Part shown: positions 1-8,401 of the stretch, piece by piece
Layout: every line of letters begins with the position of its first letter
Numbering within the stretch: position 1 is the first letter of the stretch
From: Herbivorax alkaliphila
Lineage (GTDB): Bacteria; Bacillota; Clostridia; Acetivibrionales; Acetivibrionaceae
DNA length: 64,000 bases
Assembly: GCF_030848475.1 (NCBI RefSeq)
Contig: NZ_JAVDDS010000007.1
Location: 1-64,000 of the forward strand
Direction: 5' to 3'
Notes under the pieces: generated by a model
Told to the model about the DNA's origin: nothing
The model's database searches: none
Seen by the model: only the letters and a program-made list of their open reading frames with translations
Position numbers and translations under genes: made by a program

Positions 1-1
1 T

Positions 2-169
2 TTCTTTTTTTGCTTGTACCAGTTATTAGAGAACTTCTTCTTTCTAGTAGGAAGTTTTTCTTTTATCTCAGCACTATTAAAAAAGCTCTTAAATGAAAAT
101 TCTGTGATAATTGAAGAGTTAATGAACCAGATACTTGAATCCTCCATAAGCCAATTACCGCTTGTTTGA
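2..169 (+). CDS. C-terminal end of an unidentified protein (partial, enters from left edge)
   Basis: An open frame runs from the left edge to a TGA at 167-169, giving about 55 residues rich in Leu, Phe and Ser that end in SSISQLPLV. No start is visible, so if real it is the tail of a gene that begins outside the window. I do not recognise a family. The hydrophobic first half followed by an acidic helix could be a chance open frame in AT-rich DNA. The next gene lies on the opposite strand, so the two would be convergent. Confidence 0.25.
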   Translation, partial: FFFCLYQLLENFFFLVGSFSFISALLKKLLNENSVIIEELMNQILESSISQLPLV

Positions 170-183
170 AAAAAAACTACAGC

Positions 184-741
184 TTAGTGCTTGAATGTAT
201 TAATTTGCCCTAAAATATATCTCCTTAATAAAACTGCATCAGTTGAATTAATTTCACCATCACCATTTAAATCTGCTACATGATTTATAAAGTGTATATC
301 AGAATCATCAATTGTTTTTAAAATATATCTTCTTAACAAAATATAATCTGTTGAATCAATTACACCATCCCTATTTAAGTCTCCAAGTTTATACCGTTCC
401 TTGTGATGAGATGTAATAACTTTATCACTATCCATTACAACAATTATGGTACTATCACTACTCTCAACAGATCCTGTCCATTTATCAAATACAAGATTAA
501 TGGACGGTATTGGTACTACTGTTATCTCCAAAACAGTACCTGCTATGTAATTTCTATTTATAGCATTGACCATTTCTGTATTATCTCCTTCTTTTATCAT
601 GTAAACGCCAGATGCCATTGGGCAACGCAGTTCTAGTGAGTATATACCTTTATTTTCATTTTCACTATCTGCCCAAACAAAAATACCACTTAAGCATACA
701 AAAGTAATTGACATTATAAAAAATAAAAAAAATCTTTTCAT
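184..741 (-). CDS. Small secreted dockerin protein with a bacterial-repeat-like domain
   Basis: Predicted 185-residue secreted protein. Residues 1-25 form a signal peptide (MKRFF followed by a hydrophobic core ending near VWA). Residues about 35-115 look like a divergent InlB-type B repeat, with the FDKWTG and VVMDSDK signatures of that fold. The C-terminal 65 residues are a type I dockerin with two calcium-loop repeats, LGDLNRDGVIDSTDYILLRR and ADLNGDGEINSTDAVLLRR. By family knowledge the dockerin would bind a scaffoldin cohesin and attach the protein to a cellulosome. The partner domain has no catalytic signature, so its role is unknown. The start is ATG at 741, nine bases after GGAGG at 751-755. 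The upstream in-frame GTG at 750 touches the ribosome site and is less likely. Confidence 0.85.
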   Translation of the reverse strand: MKRFFLFFIMSITFVCLSGIFVWADSENENKGIYSLELRCPMASGVYMIKEGDNTEMVNAINRNYIAGTVLEITVVPIPSINLVFDKWTGSVESSDSTIIVVMDSDKVITSHHKERYKLGDLNRDGVIDSTDYILLRRYILKTIDDSDIHFINHVADLNGDGEINSTDAVLLRRYILGQINTFKH

Positions 742-750
742 AAAACTCAC

Positions 751-1092
751 CCTCCAAAAAATAATTTTGACATACTTATTTAGTTAAATTTTACTACACT
801 TTGTATTTTTAGCCAGATATAAAATGTTATATAAATAAACAAACCATTCTCCCCCGCCCCCTTAATATTTATTTTAATTCCTAACAACTTAATTTTATAT
901 CTTTTTGAACTATTTTACAAGTAAATTTCAAAAAGGTTACATATATATTTGTAAATCTCTTTTGAAAACTACTTTAATATGCTTGAGTTATAACATTATA
1001 AAATATATAATAAAAACAACTTTACATGTATTATAATAAAGTAACTAGATACGGGTACGTAAGATACTTAATATTTACTATGGAGGATGACT
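751..1092. other. Divergent intergenic region
   Basis: About 340 bases separate two divergent genes and should hold both promoters. It is very AT-rich with a short C-run near 851-860. A GGAGG at 1082-1086 serves the rightward gene. I see no RNA fold, repeat or further open frame that I can support. Confidence 0.5.
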
Positions 1093-1485
1093 ATGAATTG
1101 GTTAAAAAAGTTTATGTTTGGAAGGTACGGAGGAGATCAATTATCTGTTTTTTTACTTATATTATCAATTGTTTTGACAGTTGTCAGTAGGCTTGCCTCC
1201 AACTCAGTAATAATGTTTATAAGTTATATTCCTTTGTTCTTGGGTTTTTATAGAATATTCTCAAGAAACATACAAAAGCGCAGTATGGAGAATTATAAGT
1301 TTGTAATACTTACTAGTCCTATTTACTCTAAGTATAAGAAAATTCTGAATCGTATTAAGAATTCAAAGACCCATAAGTACTATAAATGCATTAACTGCAA
1401 GAATACCCTTAGGGTGCCAAAGGGAAAAGGTAAAATTTTAATTACATGTCCTAAATGCAAAGAAAAGTTTACCAAAAAGACCTAA
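1093..1485 (+). CDS. Small membrane protein with a C-terminal zinc ribbon
   Basis: Predicted 130-residue protein. Residues about 15-60 form two closely spaced membrane helices. A basic linker leads to a C-terminal zinc ribbon of the form CINC...CPKC, four cysteines that should bind one zinc on the cytoplasmic side. Similar two-helix/zinc-ribbon proteins are common and uncharacterised in Clostridia. The ATG at 1093 has GGAGG six bases upstream. The in-frame ATG at 1087 directly abuts that site, so the later start is preferred. The next gene on this strand begins about 110 bases on, after a repeat remnant, and also encodes a membrane protein. Function unknown. Confidence 0.7.
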   Translation: MNWLKKFMFGRYGGDQLSVFLLILSIVLTVVSRLASNSVIMFISYIPLFLGFYRIFSRNIQKRSMENYKFVILTSPIYSKYKKILNRIKNSKTHKYYKCINCKNTLRVPKGKGKILITCPKCKEKFTKKT

Positions 1486-1500
1486 TTTAAATAGATTTTA

Positions 1501-1570
1501 GTAAAAAGTGAATTCGTTTAGCTAAAGCTAAACATCAAGGCTTCAGATGGAGTCTTAGAATAAGATAAAT
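1501..1570 (+). repeat. Internally deleted copy of the repeat found at 55090-55214
   Basis: The stretch matches the reverse complement of 55090-55214 at both ends: GTAAAAAGTGAA, CGTTTAGCTAAAGCTAAACAT, then GGAGTCTTAGAATAAG. About 55 bases from the middle of the long copy, holding two hairpins, are missing here. The motif GTTTAGCTAAAGCTAAAC is itself nearly palindromic. This looks like a short non-autonomous mobile or REP-like element. It lies just upstream of the J-domain gene and ends close to that gene's ribosome site. Confidence 0.65.
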
Positions 1571-1594
1571 GCTATAAGGAGATATTAATAATAG

Positions 1595-2362
1595 ATGAGA
1601 ATAGTCAAAAAAATTTCAGGTACATTTTTATACATGTTAGCTAAGGTTATATTTGTAATTATAAATGGCCTAATAAAGCTAACAGAAAATATAGTGTTTT
1701 TTGCAGGCAAATTTTTCAAAGGCTGTTTAGCTTTAATGAGTATGGGAGGATGCTTATTTTTAATTTTGTTTGCCAATGTAGGCTTTAGGATACTTATGCA
1801 CCCTGTTGGGTTTACTATCGTATTACTTCTATTTACGTTTTTTTTATTTGGTGGTAGATTTGTATCTCATTTAAAGTATCTCAAATATATAATAACGGAA
1901 TTTTTATTTAATACTGCTAATTATTTATCGGATAGTGAAAAGTACACTTATAAAACTTTTAATCAATATAAAGAGGCTTATAGAAAAGCAGAAGAGGAAA
2001 AAATAAAACAAGAACAACACCGTTATTATGAGCAGCAAAGACAATGGCAGGAAAGGTTTAGACAACAATGGTATGAACAAAACTATTATAGTGGACAAGG
2101 AAATTATAATGATTATAGCAGCGGCGGATACGCAAATACCAATCTTGATTTTAAAAATAACTATGAAAAAAGCTGCGATATTTTAGGTGTCCCATATAAT
2201 TCAGATAAAAATAAAATTAAATCAGCATATAGAAGAAAAGCAAAAGAATATCATCCAGATTTAAGTAAAGTTCCAAATGCAACAAAGAGGTTTCAGGAAA
2301 TTAATGCTGCATATGAGTTTTTGAATGATGATAATATACAACGGTATAAAAATATTAGTTAA
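1595..2362 (+). CDS. Membrane-anchored J-domain (DnaJ-like) protein
   Basis: Predicted 255-residue protein. Residues about 8-35 and 45-95 are hydrophobic and should form two to three membrane helices. A Gln/Tyr/Arg-rich charged linker follows (about 125-180). Residues about 188-252 form a J domain with the diagnostic HPD tripeptide in KEYHPDLSK, preceded by a basic helix. J domains stimulate the ATPase of DnaK-type chaperones, so this is probably a co-chaperone that recruits DnaK to the membrane. It lacks the Gly/Phe and zinc-finger regions of true DnaJ. ATG at 1595 has AAGGAG about 13 bases upstream, a somewhat long spacing. Confidence 0.8.
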   Translation: MRIVKKISGTFLYMLAKVIFVIINGLIKLTENIVFFAGKFFKGCLALMSMGGCLFLILFANVGFRILMHPVGFTIVLLLFTFFLFGGRFVSHLKYLKYIITEFLFNTANYLSDSEKYTYKTFNQYKEAYRKAEEEKIKQEQHRYYEQQRQWQERFRQQWYEQNYYSGQGNYNDYSSGGYANTNLDFKNNYEKSCDILGVPYNSDKNKIKSAYRRKAKEYHPDLSKVPNATKRFQEINAAYEFLNDDNIQRYKNIS

Positions 2363-2470
2363 AACTAAAGAAGAAACTATTTTTTTGAACAAGTAAATAT
2401 ATATCTTAATTTTCTTCTCTACCACCAACTGAAGAAATTTCAGCTCTGATACAAATTGCAAATCTAATTT

Positions 2471-2755
2471 TTATTTATTATTAGAATCATTTTTACTGAC
2501 TTCTCTTTTAAATAATTGTTTATTCTTTTTATCCGCGTCAGGTACCTTAAAGTAATCACACGCAGTCAATGGCAAACATTTGTAAGTTGCCTTTGAAGGA
2601 ACTAGTTCAAACGATTTTGGATCAAAAACATCTCCACCCTCAAACTCGCCAAGAAGAGAATCTGAACTAAAGCAAGCCTGAACACGCTTCCACTCATCCT
2701 TTTTAGGATGAATAAGGAATAAATAATATCTATTATTTATCTTATATTTTGAATT
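2471..2755 (-). pseudogene. Degenerate frame resembling a GH43-type glycosidase segment
   Basis: Downstream of the GH39 gene, and overlapping its last codons in another frame, lies an open frame of about 90 codons ending at 2471. It has no ATG, GTG or TTG start. The readable segment includes YYLFLIHP, RVQACFSSDSLLGEFEGGDV and FDPKSFELVPSK. The pattern of an aromatic strand followed by SDSLLG..E..DV recalls the five-bladed propeller of GH43 xylosidases and arabinosidases, but the match is by eye and short. It may be the tail of a removed hydrolase gene fused to the GH39 locus. Codon use looks like real coding sequence rather than noise. Confidence 0.35.
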
Positions 2756-4257
2756 ACTCTTTCATAATCATACCCTCTATCAGGCTTAACAGTAGACTTA
2801 TTTAATTGGAAATAAACTACCGCATGCTCCTTGAGTTCTTCACTTATAGTTATACATCCTTTGGTATTATTATATCTCTTGCTTGTAATAAATGGTTTCG
2901 CTGAAGCTCTAAGTATTTCTTTTTCGCCATCAGTTAAATTGGCTGGTTCACCCATATCATGCCAAATCTTTAATGGATTAGTTGTATCTTCATCAACACG
3001 TTGTGCCAAATAAGTATACTCACCATTTAAACACTCTAAATCAATATTTAAACAAAAATCGTCATGACTTCTTTTTCTTGTAGCATTCCACATAATACCG
3101 CGATATTCGTCATCGCCATATTTCATTACAAGGCATTTATCATCCTTATAAACACAAACGCCCTCTTTTTCCTTTAGTTTTTTGAAGAAAACAAACGAAT
3201 AAAAAGTTGGTTTTGGAATACAACCGTTTGCAACCATACCAAAACCTCCATGAAATGGGGTAAATGGCACTCCACGTTCTTCAAAAATATCTCCAAATGT
3301 CCAATATGAATAAGATTCATTATCATCACCAAGTCTAGACAATTGATTAGCTATAAATGCTGCATTTTGATTTGTATCGTGAATAGGACAATTTGGAATG
3401 TATGAGGTACTAAACTCAGTAATATGAATTTGTAAGCCTCTATACTCATCATAGCTATCAATTATTTCTCTAGTAGTATGTAAATTAGCAAATCCATATT
3501 CACTATCTTGAAGCTCTGCATAACCATAATGTCCTATATCGTCAGGCAATTCAGTTGTATAATGATGTCTTGTAACAAAATCAACCTTAATCTTATTCTT
3601 ATGACAAAACTCCATAAACGCTTTAATCCAAATTTCATCAGTGCCGCCACAAACAGCAGGTCCACCAACTCTAAAACGACTATCAACCTCTTTGATAGCA
3701 TAAAATGAATTTTGGAATAATTTGAAGTATTCCTGCATATCTGCCTTTTCCCAAAATCCTGGTAAATTAGGCTCATTCCAAACTTCAATTGGCCATGTAA
3801 CTACTTCATCTTCTCCATATCTATTCATTAAATGTCTAAGCAAGGCTTGAACCATATCGTTCCAATCCTTATATTTCTTTGGAGGAGTTGTGTTTCCCTT
3901 CCAATAAAAAATAGTCTGAGTTCCACTAGCCATTTTTTTAGGCATAAAACCTAATTCAATAAAAGGCTTAAGTCCAAGCTCTAAATAACTATCCATAACC
4001 ATATCTAAATATGTATAGTTGTACTCAACAATTCTCTCGCCATTAATTTCATATTCTTGATATATTGCCATATCATCTGTAAATAATCCATGGCCTCTTA
4101 TATGCTTAAATCCAATATGCTCCTGAACTAATTTAAGCTGCTCCTGATATTCCTTTTGAAGTGCTAGTCCCATTCTTCCTGTACCAACACAAAAATCGAC
4201 CTGATTATTGAACTTATATTGTTCTTTGCCAGTTACTTTAACACTCAATTTATTCAT
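2737..4257 (-). CDS. GH39 family beta-xylosidase, intracellular
   Basis: Predicted 506-residue glycoside hydrolase of family 39, the usual length for bacterial beta-xylosidases that release xylose from xylo-oligosaccharides by a retaining mechanism. The acid/base glutamate is E162 in VWNEPNLPGF and the nucleophile is E281 in HITEFSTSY. The TIM barrel occupies roughly residues 1-360, followed by a beta-sandwich. There is no signal peptide, so it should act in the cytoplasm on imported oligosaccharides. Its ATG overlaps the stop of the upstream TPR gene in an ATGA arrangement, indicating translational coupling. Substrate could also be another beta-linked pentoside. Confidence 0.9.
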   Translation of the reverse strand: MNKLSVKVTGKEQYKFNNQVDFCVGTGRMGLALQKEYQEQLKLVQEHIGFKHIRGHGLFTDDMAIYQEYEINGERIVEYNYTYLDMVMDSYLELGLKPFIELGFMPKKMASGTQTIFYWKGNTTPPKKYKDWNDMVQALLRHLMNRYGEDEVVTWPIEVWNEPNLPGFWEKADMQEYFKLFQNSFYAIKEVDSRFRVGGPAVCGGTDEIWIKAFMEFCHKNKIKVDFVTRHHYTTELPDDIGHYGYAELQDSEYGFANLHTTREIIDSYDEYRGLQIHITEFSTSYIPNCPIHDTNQNAAFIANQLSRLGDDNESYSYWTFGDIFEERGVPFTPFHGGFGMVANGCIPKPTFYSFVFFKKLKEKEGVCVYKDDKCLVMKYGDDEYRGIMWNATRKRSHDDFCLNIDLECLNGEYTYLAQRVDEDTTNPLKIWHDMGEPANLTDGEKEILRASAKPFITSKRYNNTKGCITISEELKEHAVVYFQLNKSTVKPDRGYDYERVIQNIR

Positions 4258-4862
4258 GCGTTAACCACCATATTTCCTTTCTTTATTGTTTCTTTATTTT
4301 CACTCATATATGCCTCTGCGTTATTATCACTCAAAATAAATCTTCCGTCTTCAATCATTAGCTTTTTCAGATCATCTTGATTAAAAACAGGATATCCTTC
4401 GGCATAAATTTCGAGATATATTTCTTCCACCGTTCTTGGCTTTGTCTTTTTCTTAAGGAAATCATAGCAAAAATTTAAAATTTGTCCTCCGAGTCTAAGT
4501 ACATTTGGCTGGCATATCCACCTTACTGCATTTTCATCTTTACCCACTGCAAATAAGGCATCCAGAATACTATATTGAATATCGATGTCTTCTGGTTCGG
4601 ACTTATGCAAAGGAACAAGAAACTCAATCGCCTTTTCGTATTCCTTATTTAAAACATATGTTTCCCCTAAACACCATTGATAATAGACATCATCTGGATT
4701 TTCCATCGCCCGTTTATACCTGTATTTTAAAAGCGACTCCCAATCCTTGTTGTTAAAAAACTCTGCCTCACTTTCCCATTCTTCAAATTCATCATAAAAG
4801 GACTCTTCATCCTTATTTTGTTTGTTTTTATAAACCTCTAAATCAATAATTTTATCTATCAT
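4254..4862 (-). CDS. TPR-like cytoplasmic protein coupled to GH39
   Basis: Predicted 202-residue soluble protein with an acidic N-terminus (about residues 15-35) and helical repeats between about 40 and 115 that look like tetratricopeptide units, for example the segments around YYQWCLGETYVLNKEYEKAI and DIQYSILDALFAVGKDENAV. The C-terminal 80 residues resemble a small helical domain. Its stop overlaps the start of the GH39 gene by four bases, so the two are made together. TPR proteins usually mediate protein contacts, and I cannot assign a specific role. GAGGG lies about eight bases before the ATG. Confidence 0.65.
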   Translation of the reverse strand: MIDKIIDLEVYKNKQNKDEESFYDEFEEWESEAEFFNNKDWESLLKYRYKRAMENPDDVYYQWCLGETYVLNKEYEKAIEFLVPLHKSEPEDIDIQYSILDALFAVGKDENAVRWICQPNVLRLGGQILNFCYDFLKKKTKPRTVEEIYLEIYAEGYPVFNQDDLKKLMIEDGRFILSDNNAEAYMSENKETIKKGNMVVNA

Positions 4863-5235
4863 TTGACTATTTCCCTCATTACAATTCTCTTTTAAATGTT
4901 TCTTTTCCTACAGGGTTTTCATCTATTATATACTTTTTAACCTTGAAAGACAAATATCTTTACGCAAAAAACATGTTAATTTCTCAGATACCATTTACGA
5001 AATTTGCAGCCCCTATTTTACTCAATACCATATAAATATTCTCTTTTTGTTCACAATATCTTAGAATTCTATATATTTAGACTATCTTCAGTTAATTTAT
5101 AAAATTCATGCAACTTCTTACAGAATTAAAGATAAAATTGATATCTCAGAGACATCTGATTCAACTGGAAAAAGCTAATATAATAATTGTGCACTTTTAT
5201 ATTATAAAAAATGTGCACTTTTATCTTGACATTTT
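4863..5235. other. Intergenic region with direct repeats resembling an IS21-type end
   Basis: No gene is visible. Near the right end the motif TGTGCACTTTTAT occurs twice, at about 5187 and 5211, followed by CTTGACATTTT. IS21-family elements have multiple short terminal repeats and begin with TGT, so this may be an orphan transposon end. It abuts a patchwork of gene fragments (5236-5553), which fits a rearrangement breakpoint. The IS21 link is from memory of the family, not a database match. Confidence 0.35.
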
Positions 5236-5377
5236 CAACCCTCAATGATGTCATGAAATCTCTAGCCTACCTGTGTTTCTCCCTTTGCCATTCCAACTGG
5301 ATATTGTGCTTTATTTCTATATCTAAACGGCTCTTCCATTGAGATAATATCACATACCTCAATATCTTCGAGCTTCC
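5236..5377 (-). pseudogene. Internal fragment of an RlmCD-type rRNA methyltransferase gene
   Basis: This segment is closely similar at nucleotide level to about 14355-14515 inside the intact methyltransferase gene further on. Read on the minus strand it encodes SMEEPFRYRNKAQYPV and then MAKGETQVG before a stop, with part of the FYAKRS region deleted. It cannot encode a working protein. It is joined directly to a glnA fragment, with a shared GGAA at about 5374-5377. The sequence has drifted from the intact copy, so it either came from a related paralogue or is an old duplication. Confidence 0.85.
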
Positions 5378-5553
5378 ATGTCCTCAAGAAATAGTTTTAT
5401 TGGTATTCTTTCATCTGTGATATTTCCTCACAAGTCTACCCCCATTAGAGATACAAATTGGATCTCTGGATGTTTTATTAATATCTTTTTAAGTGCTTTA
5501 GGATGATGGTTTTCTTTGGTTATGGTATATACAAGATTGTTTTTTCCTGCCAT
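5374..5553 (-). pseudogene. glnA: 5' fragment of a glutamine synthetase gene
   Basis: From an ATG at 5553, preceded by AGGTGAG, the minus strand reads a glutamine-synthetase N-terminus: LIKHPEIQFVSLMGVDL, a TGA stop, then GNITDERIPIKLFLEDME. The expected family sequence is GVDLGGNDTDEKIP, so one glycine codon has become TGA. The frame then runs into unrelated methyltransferase sequence and stops. It begins only 17 bases after the asnB stop, so the ancestral operon was probably asnB-glnA. The catalytic domain is absent. Identification rests on the N-terminal beta-grasp region only. Confidence 0.75.
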
Positions 5554-5570
5554 AATGCTCACCTACCTTA

Positions 5571-7415
5571 TTATTTTTTGATCTTAACCTGATATTCCTC
5601 CATCCAAGTATTGATTTGAATGAAGTATGCAATTAACTGGGGTCCTGTCATTAACTGACCGTACCATGGCTTTTTAAATGCCTTTCCCCCTGTCTCAACG
5701 ATTTCAGTGAGCTTTTGACGATCTACCAATTCAAATATTGGGGCGTTTTTATTGGACAGAATTTTTCTCATCCAACTCTGAACTGCTTTTGTATAATCTA
5801 TATGGTGGGTTTTAGGGTATGGACTTTTCTTCCTTTCAATGATTTCTTGAGGAAGTATTCCTCTAAGAGCCTCTCTTAACAATCCTTTTTCTCTACCCTG
5901 ATAAAATTTCATATGATTAGGAAGATTGAAAGCGTATTCTACAAGTCTGTAATCAGCAAAAGGAACCCTTACCTCCAGACTGTTTCCCATACTCATTCGA
6001 TCCTTTCTGTTTAGCAAGGTGATCATAAACCACTTAATGTTTAAATAAAATAGCTCCCTCATCCTTGCTTCTTCTTTGGATTCACCCTTAAGCTTTGGCA
6101 CCTTATTAATTGTATCTAGATATTTCTGGGCTACATATTCTTCTATAGGATAATTTTGAAAGTCTTTATTGATAATCTCTTTTCTTTCCTTAGTTGACTT
6201 TGACCATGGAAAGGTATTGGCATTAACATCTTCAGGTCTTATGAACCAAGGATACCCTCCAAAGATTTCATCGGCACATTCTCCTGAAAGAGCCACTGTA
6301 GCTTTTTTTCTAACTTCTTTACAGAATAAATGTAGGGATGAGTCGATATCTGCCATACCTGGTAGATCGTTGTATTTTGTAGCATCCTTTAAGGCTTCCA
6401 CCAGTTGTACGTTCTCAAGAGTAACAGTGTTATGGTGGCTCCCAATGAATTCTGCCATTTTCTCTGCCCATACTTGATCGGAGTTTGGTTGAAATTCATT
6501 TGCTTCAAAGTATTTGTCATTATCCCTATAATCGATGGAGAAGGTTTCTAGCTGGCCTCTTCCCTCTCTCTTGAATAAGTTTGATGTAATGATGGAAATA
6601 GCACTTGAATCTAATCCTCCAGATAGGAAGGTGCACACCGACACATCTGATACCAGCTGTCTTTCGACTGCATCCACCAACAGATGTCTCGTATGTTCTA
6701 TTGTTGTGTTTAAATCCTCTTTATGAGGCTTAGCCTCTAGCTCCCAATACTGAACCAGCTTAGCAGCCCCGCCTCTATAGGTTAAATAGTGGGCTGGAGG
6801 TATTTCCTTTATGTCTTCAAAAATCCCATTACCCAGTGATCTAGCAGGCCCTAAACCAAGTATCTCCATAACACCTTCGTAGTTTATAGTGGGCTTAATC
6901 ATGGTGTGGGCTAAGAGGGCTTTTATTTGAGATCCAAAGATAAGATTGTTGTTTTTAATACTATAAAACAAAGGTTTAACCCCCAGGTGATCTCTCGCTA
7001 AAAATACTTCTTTTTCCTTTTCATCACATACACCAAATGCGAAGATACCGTTAATATGCTTTAAGCAGTCAGCCCCCCATTCAATGTAGGATACCAATAA
7101 AACTTCTGTATCTGAATAGGATTCAAAATGATATCCTTTTTTCATGAGCTTTTCCCTTACTTCTTCGGTGTTGTAGAGCTCACCGTTATAGACGAGAACA
7201 TACTTACGATCTCCTATCCTTCTGATCATAGGCTGTGCCCCTCCCTCTGGGTCAACAATCGTTAATCGTCTGTGACCTAGCTGCACATTTTCTGAGCTAT
7301 AATAACCAAAAGCATCTGGTCCTCTTTCATTAAGTGTACAAGTCATGTTTTCAATAATCTTTGTACTTTCTTTAATATTTCCTTCCTTACTTATCCATCC
7401 TACAATTCCACACAT
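5571..7415 (-). CDS. asnB: Glutamine-hydrolysing asparagine synthetase
   Basis: Predicted 614-residue class B asparagine synthetase, which makes asparagine from aspartate, ATP and glutamine. Residues 1-200 are an Ntn-type glutaminase domain whose Cys2 (MCGIVG) becomes the N-terminal nucleophile after Met removal, with RGPDA and YNGELYN substrate motifs. Residues about 240-540 are the synthetase domain with the ATP pyrophosphatase loop SGGLDSS at 265-271. Length is normal for the family. GGAGG sits about seven bases before the ATG. A glutamine synthetase remnant follows immediately, so this operon once paired glutamine supply and use. No T-box leader was found upstream. Confidence 0.95.
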   Translation of the reverse strand: MCGIVGWISKEGNIKESTKIIENMTCTLNERGPDAFGYYSSENVQLGHRRLTIVDPEGGAQPMIRRIGDRKYVLVYNGELYNTEEVREKLMKKGYHFESYSDTEVLLVSYIEWGADCLKHINGIFAFGVCDEKEKEVFLARDHLGVKPLFYSIKNNNLIFGSQIKALLAHTMIKPTINYEGVMEILGLGPARSLGNGIFEDIKEIPPAHYLTYRGGAAKLVQYWELEAKPHKEDLNTTIEHTRHLLVDAVERQLVSDVSVCTFLSGGLDSSAISIITSNLFKREGRGQLETFSIDYRDNDKYFEANEFQPNSDQVWAEKMAEFIGSHHNTVTLENVQLVEALKDATKYNDLPGMADIDSSLHLFCKEVRKKATVALSGECADEIFGGYPWFIRPEDVNANTFPWSKSTKERKEIINKDFQNYPIEEYVAQKYLDTINKVPKLKGESKEEARMRELFYLNIKWFMITLLNRKDRMSMGNSLEVRVPFADYRLVEYAFNLPNHMKFYQGREKGLLREALRGILPQEIIERKKSPYPKTHHIDYTKAVQSWMRKILSNKNAPIFELVDRQKLTEIVETGGKAFKKPWYGQLMTGPQLIAYFIQINTWMEEYQVKIKK

Positions 7416-8111
7416 GGTTTATCCTCCTTACTAGCCCCCGACTTACTCACAATCAAAGTTACTGTTGAGTAATTATTATTGATTATTTTGTTTGTAATTT
7501 TTATTTTATTATTCTATGTGATGAATGATTATGATGTTACAATTATGATATATAGTTTTATAAGAACTGTATTTTAGCTTTAAATATTTGGAAAAGAAAG
7601 CTTGTTTTCACGAAATAACTGATTTTACAAAAATTGTCCCCCTCCCTTTAAAATAGCCCCAAGCGTCTAGGAGAGCATATCTTAGTCCTATATTCTTATC
7701 TAAAACCTTCTAATGCCTGATACCAATCTATTTCTTTTCTATTAACACAACGCACTCAGCAGTCGTTTTCTATCCAATTGTAGCCTTGCTGCTCTTGGGA
7801 AACTTTCCGTGAGACGTATACCTATTTACTTTATAAGTCGTATTACAGCTTTAACATGATTGCTTCTGGGAAACAAACAACCATTAATATTATATATAAG
7901 AGATACCACAGATTTTAAAGTATGGCTCAGTGTGAGAAATTTAAAAGTTAAGGAACATTAAAAATAAACATCATTATAATCTCGCAAAACACCTTTATTC
8001 AGCGGAATTTCTTCCCCCCTCACAAACACAAAATCCCCTAAACACTAGTCTAGGGGAACATATTATACACTTCAATTTTTATCAAAAACCATCTAATCCA
8101 CTGTTTTCAAC
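7416..8111. other. Long non-coding stretch upstream of asnB
   Basis: Nearly 700 bases without an intact gene. It should contain the asnB promoter at its left end. Base composition between about 7640 and 7860 is less AT-rich than ordinary spacer and may be decayed coding DNA, but I could not read a recognisable protein in any frame. The right end holds a hairpin described separately. I found no T-box, S-box or tRNA signature. Confidence 0.4.
8030..8060 (-). terminator. Weak terminator-like hairpin after the 8112-8342 frame
   Basis: CCCCTA at 8035-8040 and TAGGGG at 8051-8056 form a six-base GC-rich stem with a ten-base loop. Read leftward the stem is followed by ATTTTGTGTTTGTG, a poor but present T-tract. 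It lies about 55 bases after the stop of the minus-strand frame. Confidence 0.4.
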
Positions 8112-8342
8112 CTATTTCTTCTCTATCAAGGCTACTGTCTCAACGTGGCTCGATAGGATAGAATAAATGTCATTCGCCATATCTGTAAAAGGAAACATAT
8201 CTATAGCATTTTTAGCACTATTGGTAGGTGGAAACATATCAATCAGTTTTTCACTTTTTGGGGTGATTGTCATATAAAGAAACATGTCAATACAAATATT
8301 TGTATTCAAAATAAATTCTCCTTTGTATGGATAGTTATGCAT
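8112..8342 (-). pseudogene. Remnant ending like an RlmCD/RumA methyltransferase C-terminus
   Basis: A 76-codon frame whose end, DMFPFTD...SSHVETVALIEKK, resembles the closing VDMFPWTAHVECVVL of the intact RlmCD gene in this window. The N-terminal half does not fit that family, and the motif IDMF occurs three times (IDMFLY, IDMFPP, IDMFPF), as if a short segment had been reduplicated. There is no ribosome site before the ATG, and a TGA lies about 30 bases upstream in frame. I treat it as a scrambled fragment rather than a working gene. An alternative is a short novel protein. Confidence 0.45.
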
Positions 8343-8401
8343 GTTTACATCATGCTTCTTTGCACCAGTTCACCTGTGGCAGTCACTGATCTTACAAAGG
8401 G

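Noticed and set aside
7416-7700. T-box or other amino-acid leader upstream of asnB
   Set aside because: I looked for the AGGGTGG...ACCGCG core and a specifier stem and found neither.
8112-8342. An intact novel small protein with IDMF repeats
   Set aside because: No ribosome site, and the end looks like a methyltransferase C-terminus, so a scrambled fragment is more likely.
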